From contig NZ_LR134116.1 in the NCBI RefSeq assembly GCF_900635455.1, forward strand, positions 2,170,001-2,234,000: DNA of 64,000 nt, in the 5' to 3' direction. The translations under genes were made by a program, and so were the position numbers. Below, in pieces: positions 20,676-31,557 of this stretch; within the stretch, counting starts at the first letter, position 1, and each line of letters begins with the position of its first letter. The notes beneath the pieces are model-generated. The model was not told the DNA's origin, searched no databases, and saw nothing but the letters and a program-made list of their open reading frames with translations. The DNA is from Yersinia intermedia (GTDB taxonomy: Bacteria; Pseudomonadota; Gammaproteobacteria; Enterobacterales; Enterobacteriaceae).

Positions 20676-21779
20676 TTAAAGCTCTTCTAAATGTTTGGCA
20701 ACTTCTTGAATACTCTCTTCAGGTTCCGGTGCTTCGTTGACCCAAGCTGAGGTCAGACGATAGGAAATAGCTAACACCACCGGCCCAATAAACAAGCCAA
20801 TCATGCCGAATGACAACAAGCCACCAATCACCCCGGACAGGATGAGAATCATCGGCATATCAGCTTCCATTCGGATAAGGTAGGGGCGCAAAACGTTGTC
20901 CATGGTGCCAACGATACAGCTCCAAATTAGCAGTGCGGTGCCCCAGGTGGTATCCCCCGTCCAATACAACCAGATAATCGCCGGGACCAGTATCAACAGT
21001 GGCCCAAGCTGAGCTACGCAGCAGATAAACATTAAGACAGTAAACAGTGTGGCGTATTGAATGCCGGCAATCGCCAGACCAATACCCCCCAGCACGGCCT
21101 GTACCAGCGCGGTAACCACTACGCCTAACGCAACGGCACGGATAGCTTTAGCGGCCAGCACCACGACGCCATCGCCACGTTTGTCGGCAGCGCGCACCGC
21201 GAAATGGCGGATACCTAAGCCGACTTGCTCACCATGGAAATAGAGTAAAACACTGAATAGCACCATTAGCGCCAGATGAATCAAAAAGTAACCGACGTGG
21301 GCGGCTTGAGCTACCAGCCAGGTCGCCGCCGCACCAATGTAGGGTTGAACTTTGGCGATCATCGCATTGCCACCACCAGCAACCAAAGTATGCCAACTAC
21401 TGTAGAGTTTGTTCCCCACCATCGGAATCGATTGCAACCAGGTTACATCTGGCATGCGCAAATTAGACGGGCTGGATGCCCACTGGATAAGCGGGCCGCT
21501 GTTTTCCACTAAGCTGCTGACCAGCAATGCTATCGGAATGACAAACAGCAATATCAACAACAGAGTCATGACAATAACGGCCAGCCAGCGCTTACCCCAA
21601 AGGAGCTTTTGCAACCTAATCAGCAAGGGCCAGGTTGCAATAACGACCATGCCAGCCCAGGCAAAACCCATAATAAAAGGTTGTACCACCCAAAAACTGG
21701 CGATAATCATTATCATAATGAATATCACCCCAAACATCAGTTTAGGTAAATCGAAACGGCGCTGTTGTGGGTAATTCAT
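20676..21779 (-). CDS. ydiK: AI-2E family inner-membrane transporter-like protein YdiK
   Basis: YdiK is a polytopic inner-membrane protein of the AI-2E transporter/PerM family; its substrate is unknown. About eight hydrophobic helices are visible, with the family motifs ALVQAVLGGIGL and ILSGVIGGLLSFGMIGLFIGPVVLA near the C-terminus. The ATG at 21779 gives 367 residues, close to the 370 of E. coli. An upstream in-frame ATG at 21842 would add 21 polar residues with no counterpart, so the shorter form is preferred with some doubt. Confidence 0.87.
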   Translation of the reverse strand: MNYPQQRRFDLPKLMFGVIFIMIMIIASFWVVQPFIMGFAWAGMVVIATWPLLIRLQKLLWGKRWLAVIVMTLLLILLFVIPIALLVSSLVENSGPLIQWASSPSNLRMPDVTWLQSIPMVGNKLYSSWHTLVAGGGNAMIAKVQPYIGAAATWLVAQAAHVGYFLIHLALMVLFSVLLYFHGEQVGLGIRHFAVRAADKRGDGVVVLAAKAIRAVALGVVVTALVQAVLGGIGLAIAGIQYATLFTVLMFICCVAQLGPLLILVPAIIWLYWTGDTTWGTALLIWSCIVGTMDNVLRPYLIRMEADMPMILILSGVIGGLLSFGMIGLFIGPVVLAISYRLTSAWVNEAPEPEESIQEVAKHLEEL

Positions 21780-22195
21780 CAGTGGGTTCTCACATCGAAA
21801 GTCATGGCAAGGTGGCCATCGCACTGTTTTCTCGGCACTCATTAGCTTTCGGACTAATCAAGTATCTGTAGTAATCATGGTGTATTTCTTAATGTTTTAA
21901 CAGACAACACCGGATTTTACTGCTGTGATTTATTAAAAAAAAAGCATTAGCTTGGACACAATAAAACGCCAACTGCAACCAAAGCGCTGAAACAATGTTC
22001 TTTCGGGCTGATGCGGCTATTATTTGTACAATATATAATTTTGATACTTAATGATTTATTGCCGCATTTATCCTCGGCAGATACGCATCACTTTCTCATC
22101 ATTCTGAATTGGCATAAATTATTCGACAAAGGTGATTGCTAGCAGATAATCTCTTGGCGGAACCCCAAACATACCTATTAGATAGGGTCACACTA
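21780..22195. other. Divergent ydiK-ydiJ intergenic region
   Basis: This gap of about 415 bp between divergent ydiK and ydiJ must hold both promoters. It is AT-rich around 21900-22060. An in-frame TTG reading reaches back to 22136 but has no family support. I see no RNA gene or clear operator here. Confidence 0.5.
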
Positions 22196-25100
22196 ATGAT
22201 CCCACAGATTTCTCAGGCACCGGGTGTCATTCAGTTGGTGCTGGATTTTTTGGATGCTTTGAAGCAAAACGGATTCACCGGCGATACCGCCACTGGTTAT
22301 GCCGATCGCCTGACTATGGCGACGGACAACAGTATCTACCAACTGCTACCCGACGCCGTGGTTTTTCCGCGTTCGACTGCGGATGTTGCCTTGATTGGCC
22401 GTCTGGCTGGTCTGGAGAATTTTAACTCTCTGGTCTTTACGCCACGCGGCGGCGGAACCGGTACCAATGGTCAGGCTCTTAACAGCGGCATTGTGGTGGA
22501 TATGTCGCGCTACATGAACCGTATTTTGGAGATTAATCCCGAACAGGGTTGGGTGCGGGTTGAAGCGGGGGTCATTAAAGACCAACTCAACCAATATTTG
22601 CGGCCATTCGGCTACTTTTTTGCGCCAGAGTTATCGACCAGTAACCGCGCCACATTGGGTGGCATGATCAATACCGATGCCTCTGGGCAGGGGTCGCTAG
22701 TGTATGGCAAAACGTCCGACCATGTGTTGGGGTTACGTGCCATATTGCTGGACGGAACCCTGCTCGATACCCGCGCCATGCCGACGGCACTGGCGGAAAC
22801 GATTGCGCAGGAAGACTCTGTAACCGGCCGTATTTACCATACTGTGCTGCATCACTGCCGTGAACAGCGCGCGCTGATTGTGGAAAAATTCCCTAAGTTA
22901 AACCGTTTCCTTACGGGATATGACTTGCGCCATGTGTTTAGCGATGACCTGCAAACCTTTGACCTGACCCGAATTTTAACCGGTGCAGAGGGCACGTTGG
23001 CATTTATCACTGAAGCCACATTGGATATAACGCCGCTGCCTAAAGTTCGCCGTTTGGTGAATGTGAAGTATGACTCGTTTGACTCCGCCCTGCGTAATGC
23101 CCCGTTTATGGTGGAAGCCAAAGCGCTGTCAGTGGAAACCGTGGACTCCAAAGTTCTCAATTTGGCCAAAGAAGATATTGTCTGGCACTCGGTTAAAGAA
23201 CTGATTACTGATATCCCTGATAAAGAGATGTTGGGGTTGAATATCGTTGAGTTTGCCGGTGATGATAAGGCGTTGATCGATAGCCAAATGGAAGCACTTT
23301 GCCAGCGCTTGGATGACTTGATGTCTGCTCAGCAAGGCGGCGTTATTGGTTATCAGATTTGCAGTGAATTAGCTGGTATCGAGCGTATCTACGGTATGCG
23401 CAAAAAAGCGGTTGGTTTGTTAGGTAACAGTAAAGGCCAAGCTAAACCGATTCCATTTGCCGAAGATACCTGCGTGCCACCACAACATTTGGCTGATTAT
23501 ATTGTCGAGTTCCGCCAACTGCTTGATAGCCATAATCTGAGCTACGGCATGTTTGGTCATGTAGATGCCGGGGTATTACATGTGCGCCCGGCGCTGGATA
23601 TGTGCGATCCACAGCAAGAAATGCTGATGAAACAGATATCTGACCAAGTGGTGCAACTGACGGCGCGCTATGGCGGCTTGCTATGGGGCGAGCACGGTAA
23701 GGGCTTCCGGGCAGAATATAGCCCTGACTTCTTTGGTGAGGTGCTTTACCACGAGTTACGGCGCATTAAATCAGTTTTCGACCCGGATAATCGCTTAAAT
23801 CCGGGGAAAATATGCTCACCGTTGGGCAGTGATGCACCAATGATGAAAGTGGATACAGCCGATAAACGCGGCACCCTGGACCGGCGTATTCCGCTGGAGG
23901 TCAGAACGTCATTTCGTGGTGCGATGGAATGTAATGGTAATGGCTTGTGCTTTAACTTTGATGCACGTAGTCCTATGTGCCCATCAATGAAGATTACCGG
24001 TGATCGCATTCATTCACCCAAAGGTCGGGCAACGCTGGTACGCGAATGGTTACGGCTGTTATCCGAGCAAGGGGTTGACCCTGTTGCGTTGGAAAAAGGG
24101 CTGGCGACCAAGCGCCCCAGTCTGCGTGGCTTGATTGAGAAGACCCGTAATACCTGGGCTGCTCGCCAGGGGGATTACGATTTCTCACATGAAGTCAAAG
24201 AGGCGATGTCAGGTTGCCTGGCATGTAAAGCTTGCTCTACGCAATGCCCGATAAAAATTGATGTACCGGGCTTCCGTTCCCGCTTCCTTCAGTTGTATCA
24301 CACCCGTTATCATCGCCCACTGCGTGACTATGTGGTGGCTGGGGTAGAGAGTTATGCGCCGTTAATGGCTAAAACACCGAAAGTGTTTAACTTCTTCCTC
24401 AAACAGCCGTGGGTCAGGGAGCTAAGCCGGAAAAGTATTGGGATGGTGGATTTACCGATGCTTTCCAGCCCTACGTTGAAGCAGTCGTTATCGGGTCATT
24501 ATGCCAGCACGATGACCTTGGAACAGTTGGAGAAATTGCCTGAATCAGAACGCCGTCAACATGTGTTGATCGTACAGGATCCCTTTACCAGTTATTACGA
24601 TGCTCAGGTTGTGGCCGATTTTGTTCGCTTGGTCGAAAAACTGGGCTTCAATCCAGTGCTGTTGCCATTCTCACCTAATGGCAAGGCGCAACACATTAAA
24701 GGTTTCCTGCAACGTTTTGCTAAAACGGCGCGTAAGACGGCCGATTTTCTTAACCGTATTTCGTTGCTGGGGATGCCGATGGTTGGGGTTGATCCAGCAT
24801 TGGTGCTTTGCTATCGCGATGAATATAAAGAGATTCTTGGTGATGCTCGTGGTGATTTTACGGTGCAATTGGTGCACGAATGGCTACAGGTGGCACTGGC
24901 TGAACAGCCAGAGCAGCAGATGAGTGGCGAATCCTGGTATCTGTTTGGGCATTGTACCGAAACTACCGCGCTACCTGCCAGCAGCCAGCACTGGGCAGCG
25001 ATATTCTCCCGTTATGGCGCCAAACTGGAAAACGTCAGTGTCGGGTGTTGTGGCATGGCCGGGACTTATGGTCATGAAGCGAAGAACGTCGATAACTCGC

Positions 25101-25252
25101 TGGGTATCTATGCGTTATCCTGGCAGCAGGCGTTACAAAAGTTACCGAGTAAACGTTGTTTAGCCACAGGTTACTCTTGTCGTAGTCAGGTTAAGCGTAT
25201 TGAAGGCGGTGGACTGAGACATCCGTTACAAGCTTTGCTTGAGCTGGTTTAA
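22196..25252 (+). CDS. ydiJ: FAD-linked oxidase / D-2-hydroxyglutarate dehydrogenase-type protein YdiJ
   Basis: YdiJ is a large flavin and iron-sulfur oxidoreductase; the E. coli protein has been reported to oxidise D-2-hydroxyglutarate. The FAD_binding_4 domain (about 45-280) shows TPRGGGTGTNGQ, and an FAD-oxidase C-terminal domain follows to about 550. A ferredoxin-type segment has CLACKACSTQCPIK near 680. Cys-rich CCG-type motifs lie near the end (GHCTE, VGCCGMAGTYGHE). The ATG at 22196 gives 1018 residues, exactly the E. coli length. It precedes menI in the same direction by 119 bp. Confidence 0.93.
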   Translation: MIPQISQAPGVIQLVLDFLDALKQNGFTGDTATGYADRLTMATDNSIYQLLPDAVVFPRSTADVALIGRLAGLENFNSLVFTPRGGGTGTNGQALNSGIVVDMSRYMNRILEINPEQGWVRVEAGVIKDQLNQYLRPFGYFFAPELSTSNRATLGGMINTDASGQGSLVYGKTSDHVLGLRAILLDGTLLDTRAMPTALAETIAQEDSVTGRIYHTVLHHCREQRALIVEKFPKLNRFLTGYDLRHVFSDDLQTFDLTRILTGAEGTLAFITEATLDITPLPKVRRLVNVKYDSFDSALRNAPFMVEAKALSVETVDSKVLNLAKEDIVWHSVKELITDIPDKEMLGLNIVEFAGDDKALIDSQMEALCQRLDDLMSAQQGGVIGYQICSELAGIERIYGMRKKAVGLLGNSKGQAKPIPFAEDTCVPPQHLADYIVEFRQLLDSHNLSYGMFGHVDAGVLHVRPALDMCDPQQEMLMKQISDQVVQLTARYGGLLWGEHGKGFRAEYSPDFFGEVLYHELRRIKSVFDPDNRLNPGKICSPLGSDAPMMKVDTADKRGTLDRRIPLEVRTSFRGAMECNGNGLCFNFDARSPMCPSMKITGDRIHSPKGRATLVREWLRLLSEQGVDPVALEKGLATKRPSLRGLIEKTRNTWAARQGDYDFSHEVKEAMSGCLACKACSTQCPIKIDVPGFRSRFLQLYHTRYHRPLRDYVVAGVESYAPLMAKTPKVFNFFLKQPWVRELSRKSIGMVDLPMLSSPTLKQSLSGHYASTMTLEQLEKLPESERRQHVLIVQDPFTSYYDAQVVADFVRLVEKLGFNPVLLPFSPNGKAQHIKGFLQRFAKTARKTADFLNRISLLGMPMVGVDPALVLCYRDEYKEILGDARGDFTVQLVHEWLQVALAEQPEQQMSGESWYLFGHCTETTALPASSQHWAAIFSRYGAKLENVSVGCCGMAGTYGHEAKNVDNSLGIYALSWQQALQKLPSKRCLATGYSCRSQVKRIEGGGLRHPLQALLELV

Positions 25253-25371
25253 CCTGGCTGCCTAACTATGCTATTAACCTCATGCTACTTATAGCGGCCT
25301 AAAGCCCAAGGATGGGCCGAATAACCAGCGCCGCTAACACCGCTGTAATTTCAAGAACGGAAGGGAACAAG

Positions 25372-25788
25372 ATGCTTTGGAAACGTACCGCAACGCTGGA
25401 ACAGTTAAATCAGCAATGCCAAGACTGCATGGTCGGGCATTTGGGCATTGAGCTTACCCGGCTCTCGGATGATGAAATAGAAGCCACGATGCCGGTAGAC
25501 CATCGGACAACTCAACCTTTCGGTTTGCTTCATGGTGGGGCTTCTGTGGTGCTGGCGGAGTCGCTCGGTTCGATGGCTGGGTATCTGTGCACCACCGAAG
25601 GGCAACAGGTGGTAGGGTTGGAGGTCAATGCTAACCACCTGAAAGCTGTACGTTCCGGGAAAGTGCGGGGTTGCTGTCGGGCCATTCATATTGGCCGCAG
25701 CCATCAAGTTTGGCAGATTGAGATTTTTGATGAAGAAAATAATCTGTGTTGTACCTCACGTTTAACCGTCGCCGTATTGTCCCGATAA
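25372..25788 (+). CDS. menI: 1,4-dihydroxy-2-naphthoyl-CoA hydrolase MenI
   Basis: MenI is a hotdog-fold thioesterase that hydrolyses DHNA-CoA in menaquinone and phylloquinone-type synthesis. The family signature [17 protein letters not shown] carries the catalytic Glu at its end. The ATG at 25372 is preceded by GAAGGGAA and gives 138 residues, as in E. coli (136). An upstream in-frame start at 25312 was rejected. The gene lies between ydiJ and suf, as in E. coli. Confidence 0.92.
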   Translation: MLWKRTATLEQLNQQCQDCMVGHLGIELTRLSDDEIEATMPVDHRTTQPFGLLHGGASVVLAESLGSMAGYLCTTEGQQVVGLEVNANHLKAVRSGKVRGCCRAIHIGRSHQVWQIEIFDEENNLCCTSRLTVAVLSR

Positions 25789-25815
25789 CTCCCGCTAAAG
25801 ATTCGTGATTAGTCT

Positions 25816-25842
25816 ACTCAGGGTCATTTAATGATCCTGAGT
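25816..25842. repeat. 12-bp hairpin downstream of menI
   Basis: Arms of 12 bp with one G-T mismatch flank a TTA loop (ACTCAGGGTCAT / ATGATCCTGAGT), 28 bp after the menI stop. No T-run follows, so it is a doubtful terminator. The remaining part of the 528-bp menI-sufA gap holds the suf control region and no gene that I can support. Confidence 0.5.
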
Positions 25843-26196
25843 GGCTTCAATCGCTCACAGTGATCCCCCATCCCCTTTAGACTGTTTCATTTAGCCAATA
25901 AATGTGGCGAATCTCTATGATAGGTTTCCCCTGTGAGGGTTTTCAGCTAAAGTTAACAGAGAAATAGGTATTTTTTATGAATGTTTTAAATACTCAGAGA
26001 CTGACTGCGATTAGCCTCTGAGATAGCAAGGGATTCGAGCATCGTCGGGGAATTTATTCATTTATTTCATGGCGATAAAAGTGCACATTTTCCCTCAGAC
26101 CTCTTCAGGCCATCGCAGCATGCTTATTCGTTGCCGCCTCATTCGAGGTTCAAACGGCACTTTTCTTAATATCCCTGCAAAACAAACGGTTGAAGT

Positions 26197-26215
26197 GATA
26201 ATTATTATCACTACC
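26197..26215 (+). promoter_or_regulatory. Fur box in the sufA promoter
   Basis: This 19-mer matches 15 of 19 bases of the Fur consensus and lies about 100 bp before the sufA start. Repression of suf by Fur is established in E. coli. Sites for IscR, OxyR or IHF may also be present, but I could not place them with confidence. Confidence 0.7.
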
Positions 26216-26316
26216 ATTGTGAATAATCTGTGTTGGTTCTTCAATAATCAGCCAGCAAATTGTTAACCTGAAAACGATCAACCCAATGGGTGATTGCGAA
26301 ATAGAAGGTAGGGCAT

Positions 26317-26688
26317 ATGCAACAGGAATCAGTCGGGACATTTTCACTCGACGAGAATGTCTGGCAAGGCGTTACGATAACAGATAGCGCGGCCGCGCAA
26401 ATTACACGGCTCATGCAGCAAGATCCGCAAATTAAAGGGTTGCAGCTTGGGGTGAAACAATCCGGTTGTGCCGGGTTTGCTTATGTGATGGATATGGCTA
26501 AAGAGCCAGCCAGCGACGCTCTGGTTTTCGAACAAGGTAGTGCCAAACTCTACGTACCATTAAAAGCGATGCCGTTTATCGATGGCACCGAGGTGGATTA
26601 TGTCCGCGAAGGGCTAAACCAGATTTTTAAATTTAATAATCCTAAAGCTCAGCATTCCTGCGGGTGTGGCGAGAGTTTTGGCGTTTGA
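26317..26688 (+). CDS. sufA: Fe-S cluster carrier protein SufA
   Basis: SufA is an A-type carrier that receives iron-sulfur clusters from the SufBCD scaffold and passes them to target proteins. The three conserved cysteines are Cys51 (SGCAGF), Cys115 and Cys117 (CGCGESF). Length is 123 residues, with ATG at 26317 and GGTAGGG upstream. It is the first gene of sufABCDSE, used in enterobacteria under iron limitation and oxidative stress. Confidence 0.96.
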   Translation: MQQESVGTFSLDENVWQGVTITDSAAAQITRLMQQDPQIKGLQLGVKQSGCAGFAYVMDMAKEPASDALVFEQGSAKLYVPLKAMPFIDGTEVDYVREGLNQIFKFNNPKAQHSCGCGESFGV

Positions 26689-26702
26689 GCGATGTAAACG
26701 AA

Positions 26703-28229
26703 ATGACACGAAGCAATGTAGAGGTTCCAGATGATGTGCAAGCTTGGGTCAGTGAGAATCGTTACAAAGAGGGTTTTTTTACCCAGCTTGCGACTGATCA
26801 GTTAGCCAAAGGTCTCAACGAAGACGTCATTCGCGCTATTTCAGCGAAACGAAATGAACCTGAATGGATGCTGGAGTTTCGTCTTGGTGCTTATCGCAGT
26901 TGGCTCGAAATGGAAGAGCCACATTGGCTGAAAGCCAATTATAAAAGTCTGGATTATCAGGATTACAGTTATTACTCCGCGCCATCCTGTGGCAGTTGTG
27001 ACGACAGTTGTGATTCGCAACCAGGGGCAGTGCAGCAATCATCGGCAGACAGTGCAGCACCACGTGATTTGTCTGAACAGGCGATGAATGAGTACCTCAC
27101 CGCAGAGGTGGAGTCTGCGTTTGCCCAGCTAGGGGTTCCGGTGCGCGAGGGGGTTGAGGTAGCGGTAGACGCTATTTTCGACTCAGTTTCTGTTGCAACC
27201 ACCTACCGTGGGAAACTCGCCGAACAAGGGATTATTTTCTGCTCATTTAGCGAAGCTATTCAGGAATATCCAGATCTGGTACGGAAATATCTGGGATCGG
27301 TGGTGCCGGCTAAAGATAACTTTTTTGCCGCGCTAAATGCGGCAGTGGCTTCTGATGGCACTTTTGTTTATGTGCCTAAAGGCGTGCGCTGCCCGATGGA
27401 GTTATCTACTTACTTTCGGATTAATGCGGCTAAAACAGGGCAGTTTGAGCGCACTATCTTGATTGCTGACGAAGACAGCTATGTCAGTTATATCGAAGGG
27501 TGCTCAGCGCCAGTGCGAGACAGCTACCAGTTACACGCTGCGGTCGTTGAAGTCATTTTGCACAAAAATGCGGAAGTGAAATATTCAACGGTGCAGAACT
27601 GGTTTGCAGGTGCCGATAGCACCGGCGGGATCCTTAACTTTGTGACCAAACGTGCTTTGTGTGAAGGGGCGGGTTCAAAAATGTCGTGGACCCAATCTGA
27701 GACTGGCTCCGCCATTACCTGGAAATACCCGAGTGTGATTTTGCAGGGCGATAACTCAATCGGTGAGTTCTTTTCGGTGGCGCTAACCAACGGCCACCAG
27801 CAAGCCGATACCGGCACCAAGATGATTCATATTGGCAAAAATACCAAATCAACAATTATTGCCAAAGGGATCTCTGCCGGACACAGCCAGAACACCTACC
27901 GTGGTCTGGTGAAGATTCTGCCCGGTGCGGATAACGCGCGTAACTTCACGCAATGTGATTCGATGTTGATTGGGCCGGACTCCGGTGCGCATACCTTCCC
28001 GTATGTGGAGGTGCGCAATAACTCAGCCCAATTGGAACACGAAGCGACAACATCAAAAATTGGCGATGACCAACTGTTCTATTGCTTGCAGCGTGGCATC
28101 AGTGAAGACGATGCCATCTCAATGATTGTCAACGGATTCTGTAAAGATGTGTTCTCCGAGTTGCCACTGGAGTTTGCCGTCGAAGCACAAAAACTGTTGG
28201 CTATTAGCCTGGAACACAGTGTCGGTTAA
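26703..28229 (+). CDS. sufB: Fe-S cluster assembly scaffold SufB
   Basis: SufB forms the SufBC2D scaffold on which clusters are built from SufSE-derived sulfur. The core beta-helix and C-terminal motifs ([25 protein letters not shown]) are intact. The ATG at 26703, 14 bp after sufA, gives 508 residues. E. coli has 495: the extra residues fall in one place, after GAVQQ near residue 110, as a polar Ser/Ala/Glu-rich insert. An upstream in-frame start at 26664 inside sufA was rejected. Confidence 0.96.
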   Translation: MTRSNVEVPDDVQAWVSENRYKEGFFTQLATDQLAKGLNEDVIRAISAKRNEPEWMLEFRLGAYRSWLEMEEPHWLKANYKSLDYQDYSYYSAPSCGSCDDSCDSQPGAVQQSSADSAAPRDLSEQAMNEYLTAEVESAFAQLGVPVREGVEVAVDAIFDSVSVATTYRGKLAEQGIIFCSFSEAIQEYPDLVRKYLGSVVPAKDNFFAALNAAVASDGTFVYVPKGVRCPMELSTYFRINAAKTGQFERTILIADEDSYVSYIEGCSAPVRDSYQLHAAVVEVILHKNAEVKYSTVQNWFAGADSTGGILNFVTKRALCEGAGSKMSWTQSETGSAITWKYPSVILQGDNSIGEFFSVALTNGHQQADTGTKMIHIGKNTKSTIIAKGISAGHSQNTYRGLVKILPGADNARNFTQCDSMLIGPDSGAHTFPYVEVRNNSAQLEHEATTSKIGDDQLFYCLQRGISEDDAISMIVNGFCKDVFSELPLEFAVEAQKLLAISLEHSVG

Positions 28230-28286
28230 GTGTGAGTTGAAACACGCATTCGCAGAGTTTTGCGCTCTGGCGCACCAAGGAACCCT

Positions 28287-29033
28287 ATGTTAAGCATTAA
28301 GAATTTAAAAGTCAGTGTTGAAGGTAATGAGATCCTCAAAGGTTTGGATCTGGAGATCAAACCCGGTGAAGTACACGCCATTATGGGGCCAAACGGCTCA
28401 GGGAAAAGTACATTATCCGCGGCATTGGCAGGGCGTGAAGAGTATGAAGTGACTGAGGGCAGTGTGACCTTCAAGGGGAAAAACCTGCTGGCGTTAGACC
28501 CAGAAAATCGCGCGGGTGAAGGCATATTTTTGGCATTTCAGTACCCCGTGGAAATCCCCGGAGTCAGTAACCATTTCTTCTTGCAAACTGCGGTCAATGC
28601 GGTGCGTAAATATCGCCAGCAGGAGCCATTAGATCGTTTTGATTTTGCTGATTTTATTGAAGAAAAGATTGAGTTACTGAAAATGCCTGCTGACTTATTG
28701 ACCCGTTCGGTAAATGTGGGTTTTTCTGGCGGCGAAAAGAAACGTAACGATATTCTGCAAATGGCGGCACTGGAACCCTCTTTATGTATTCTGGATGAAA
28801 CTGACTCTGGGCTGGATATTGATGCGCTAAAAATTGTTGCTAACGGGGTTAACTCGCTGCGCAATGAAAACCGTGCATTCATTATTGTGACTCACTATCA
28901 GCGTATCCTTGATTATGTAAAACCCGACTTTGTGCATGTGCTGTATCAGGGGCGGATCATTAAGTCAGGTGATTTCACCTTGGTGAAACAGTTGGAGGAG
29001 CAAGGCTATGGCTGGCTTACCGACCAACAGTAA
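28287..29033 (+). CDS. sufC: Fe-S cluster assembly ATPase SufC
   Basis: SufC is the ABC-type ATPase of the SufBC2D scaffold. The Walker A motif is GPNGSGKST with Lys40, the ABC signature is FSGGEKKRN, and the Walker B region is LCILDETDSGLD. ATG at 28287, with AAGGA upstream, gives 248 residues, the E. coli length. The gene overlaps sufD by 26 bp. Confidence 0.97.
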   Translation: MLSIKNLKVSVEGNEILKGLDLEIKPGEVHAIMGPNGSGKSTLSAALAGREEYEVTEGSVTFKGKNLLALDPENRAGEGIFLAFQYPVEIPGVSNHFFLQTAVNAVRKYRQQEPLDRFDFADFIEEKIELLKMPADLLTRSVNVGFSGGEKKRNDILQMAALEPSLCILDETDSGLDIDALKIVANGVNSLRNENRAFIIVTHYQRILDYVKPDFVHVLYQGRIIKSGDFTLVKQLEEQGYGWLTDQQ

Positions 29034-30321
29034 AATGCTGGAACAGCAGCATCTGCAACAGAAACAACGTGCTGATGCTCTCAAGCACTTCGGTCAACTG
29101 TTTAATCTGCGCCAGAGTGGTCATTCAACACAGGCCAGTGCACACTGGCAACAGGTGTTGCAGTTGGGTTTCCCGAGCTTTAAACATGAAGACTGGAAAT
29201 ACACGCCGCTGGAGCGTTTGCTGGCCCATCGTTTCAGTTTCGCCAGCCCTGCGCAGGTAACGGCTAGCCAACGCGATGAACTGTCGTTGGTGCAAGATGC
29301 TCATCGTTTAGTTTTTATTGATGGCCGATATGCACCTGAACTCAGTGATATTGAGTGTGGCCCTTACCAACTGACCAATCTGAGTGGGAATACGCAGTTT
29401 CCTCCGGCGATCCAGTCTGAGGTGTTTTTGCATCTGACGGAAAGCCTGGCGCAGGAAAGTCTGCATATCCGATTGCCGGTGGGGAAACACAGTGAGAAGC
29501 CGCTTTATCTGCTGCATATCAGCTCAGGCAATGATTCTGACGTTGTGAATACCAGTCACTACCGCCACCATCTGGTGATTGAAGCTAATGCACAGGCTGA
29601 AGTGATCGAACATTTCGTCAGTCTGAATCAACAGCCTCACTTTACTGGCGCACGGCTCACCATTGCAGTAGGTGATAATGCTGAACTGCATCACTGTAAA
29701 CTGGCATTTGAAGCCCCTCAGAGCTACCACTTTGCCCACAATGACCTGCTGTTAAGCCGTGATTCGCGGGCGCGTAGTTATAGCTTCCTGCTGGGCGCGG
29801 GGCTGACTCGTCATAATACCAGCGCCCAATTGAATGGCGAAGGTGCTACGTTGTCCATTAACAGCTTGCTGTTACCGATAGGGCGCGAAATCTGTGACAC
29901 TCGCAGTTATCTGGAGCACAACAAAGGCTATTGCGAAAGCCGCCAGTTACATAAAACCATCGTGCGTGAGCGCGGCAAAGCTATCTTTAACGGCATGATT
30001 AAAGTGGCTAAACATGCGTTGAAAACTGACGGACAGATGACCAACAATAACTTGTTATTGAGTAAATTGGCGGAGGTTGATACCAAACCGCAGTTGGAAA
30101 TTTATGCCGATGATGTGAAGTGCAGCCATGGCGCGACGGTCGGTCGCATTGATGCGGAACAGCTTTTTTATCTGCAATCGCGCGGGATTAATCAGGCTGA
30201 TGCGCAACAGATGATTATTTTTGCCTTTGCTGCCGAATTAACTGAAGCCATTCACAGCGACGCCATTCGCAAAGTGGTGCTGGCGCGGATTGCTGAACGT
30301 TTGGCCGGAGAATCGCTATGA
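29008..30321 (+). CDS. sufD: Fe-S cluster assembly protein SufD
   Basis: SufD pairs with SufB in the scaffold and supports iron entry. It is a SufB paralogue with the shared C-terminal motifs [14 protein letters not shown] and [15 protein letters not shown]. The start, MAGLP, inside sufC is the same as in E. coli. The protein has 437 residues, slightly longer than E. coli (423), with the extra residues in the N-terminal helical part. Its end overlaps sufS as ATGA. Confidence 0.95.
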   Translation: MAGLPTNSKMLEQQHLQQKQRADALKHFGQLFNLRQSGHSTQASAHWQQVLQLGFPSFKHEDWKYTPLERLLAHRFSFASPAQVTASQRDELSLVQDAHRLVFIDGRYAPELSDIECGPYQLTNLSGNTQFPPAIQSEVFLHLTESLAQESLHIRLPVGKHSEKPLYLLHISSGNDSDVVNTSHYRHHLVIEANAQAEVIEHFVSLNQQPHFTGARLTIAVGDNAELHHCKLAFEAPQSYHFAHNDLLLSRDSRARSYSFLLGAGLTRHNTSAQLNGEGATLSINSLLLPIGREICDTRSYLEHNKGYCESRQLHKTIVRERGKAIFNGMIKVAKHALKTDGQMTNNNLLLSKLAEVDTKPQLEIYADDVKCSHGATVGRIDAEQLFYLQSRGINQADAQQMIIFAFAAELTEAIHSDAIRKVVLARIAERLAGESL

Positions 30322-31538
30322 GTTTCCCTATCGAACAGGTTAGAGCTGACTTTCCATTGCTGAGCCGCCAGGTTAACGGCCAGCCGCTGGCCTATCTGGA
30401 CAGTGCCGCCAGCGCACAAAAGCCACAAGTGGTCATCGACAGGGAGCTTAATTTTTATCGTGAGGGTTATGCCGCAGTTCATCGTGGGATTCATACCCTA
30501 AGTAGCGAAGCGACCCAACAGATGGAGGCGGTGCGCAGTCAGGTTGCTGATTTTATCAATGCAGCTTCTGCCGAAGAGATTGTTTTCGTTAAAGGGACCA
30601 CCGAGGCCATCAATCTGGTGGCTAACAGTTATGGCCGTCATTTCCTGAGCGCCGGTGACAGCATCATCATCACCGAGATGGAGCATCACGCCAATATTGT
30701 GCCGTGGCAGATGTTAGCAACTGACTTGGGTGTTGAGATTCGTATCTGGCCGCTGACGGCAACAGGGGAGCTTGAGCTGGCCGCATTGGCGGGCTTGATT
30801 GATGACACCACCCGGTTGCTGGCGATTACTCAGGTTTCCAATGTCTTGGGGACCGTGAATCCCATACAGCAGATTGTTGCTCAGGCTAAAGCGGCTGGGT
30901 TGGTGGTGCTGGTGGATGGTGCGCAGGCTATCATGCATCAATCGATAGATGTGCAGGCATTGGATTGTGATTTTTATGCCTTCTCCGGCCATAAGCTTTA
31001 CGGGCCATCGGGCATTGGTATCTTATACGGCAAGAGTCAACTGTTGCAGCAAATGCCACCATGGGAAGGGGGCGGTTCGATGATCAAAACCGTGAGCCTA
31101 ACGCAAGGCACCACTTTTGCCGATGCGCCGTGGCGTTTCGAGGCCGGTTCGCCGAACACCGCAGGCATTATGGGGCTGGGTGCGGCAATCCATTATGTTA
31201 CTGATCTTGGGTTTGCGCAGATCCAGCACTATGAGCAGTCGCTGATGCAGTATGCCTTGGATCAACTGGGTCAGGTAAACAGCCTGACACTTTATGGCCC
31301 GCAAGCCCGTGCCGGGGTTATTGCGTTTAATTTAGGGGAGCACCACGCGTATGATGTTGGCAGTTTCCTCGATCAATACGGTATCGCTATTCGTACCGGC
31401 CATCACTGTGCTATGCCATTGATGTCGTTCTACCACGTTCCTAGTATGTGTCGTGCCTCATTGGCACTTTATAATACCCATGAGGAAGTAGATCGCTTGG
31501 TGGCAGGGCTACAGCGCATTGAAACATTACTGGGTTGA
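30318..31538 (+). CDS. sufS: Cysteine desulfurase SufS
   Basis: SufS is a group II PLP-dependent cysteine desulfurase that releases sulfur from cysteine and hands it to SufE as a persulfide. The PLP lysine is Lys226 (SGHKLYG) and the catalytic cysteine is Cys364 (GHHCAMP), both at E. coli numbering. Length is 406 residues. It overlaps sufD. Unlike E. coli, sufE does not follow closely: a 232-bp spacer with an ERIC-like repeat intervenes. Confidence 0.97.
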   Translation: MSFPIEQVRADFPLLSRQVNGQPLAYLDSAASAQKPQVVIDRELNFYREGYAAVHRGIHTLSSEATQQMEAVRSQVADFINAASAEEIVFVKGTTEAINLVANSYGRHFLSAGDSIIITEMEHHANIVPWQMLATDLGVEIRIWPLTATGELELAALAGLIDDTTRLLAITQVSNVLGTVNPIQQIVAQAKAAGLVVLVDGAQAIMHQSIDVQALDCDFYAFSGHKLYGPSGIGILYGKSQLLQQMPPWEGGGSMIKTVSLTQGTTFADAPWRFEAGSPNTAGIMGLGAAIHYVTDLGFAQIQHYEQSLMQYALDQLGQVNSLTLYGPQARAGVIAFNLGEHHAYDVGSFLDQYGIAIRTGHHCAMPLMSFYHVPSMCRASLALYNTHEEVDRLVAGLQRIETLLG

Positions 31539-31557
31539 GTGTTATTAATAAGCGCTG

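Noticed and set aside
21701..21722. Fur-box-like sequence GATAATCATTATCAT inside ydiK
   Set aside because: It lies within the coding region for an Ile/Met-rich membrane helix, so the pattern is explained by the codons; it is not near a start.
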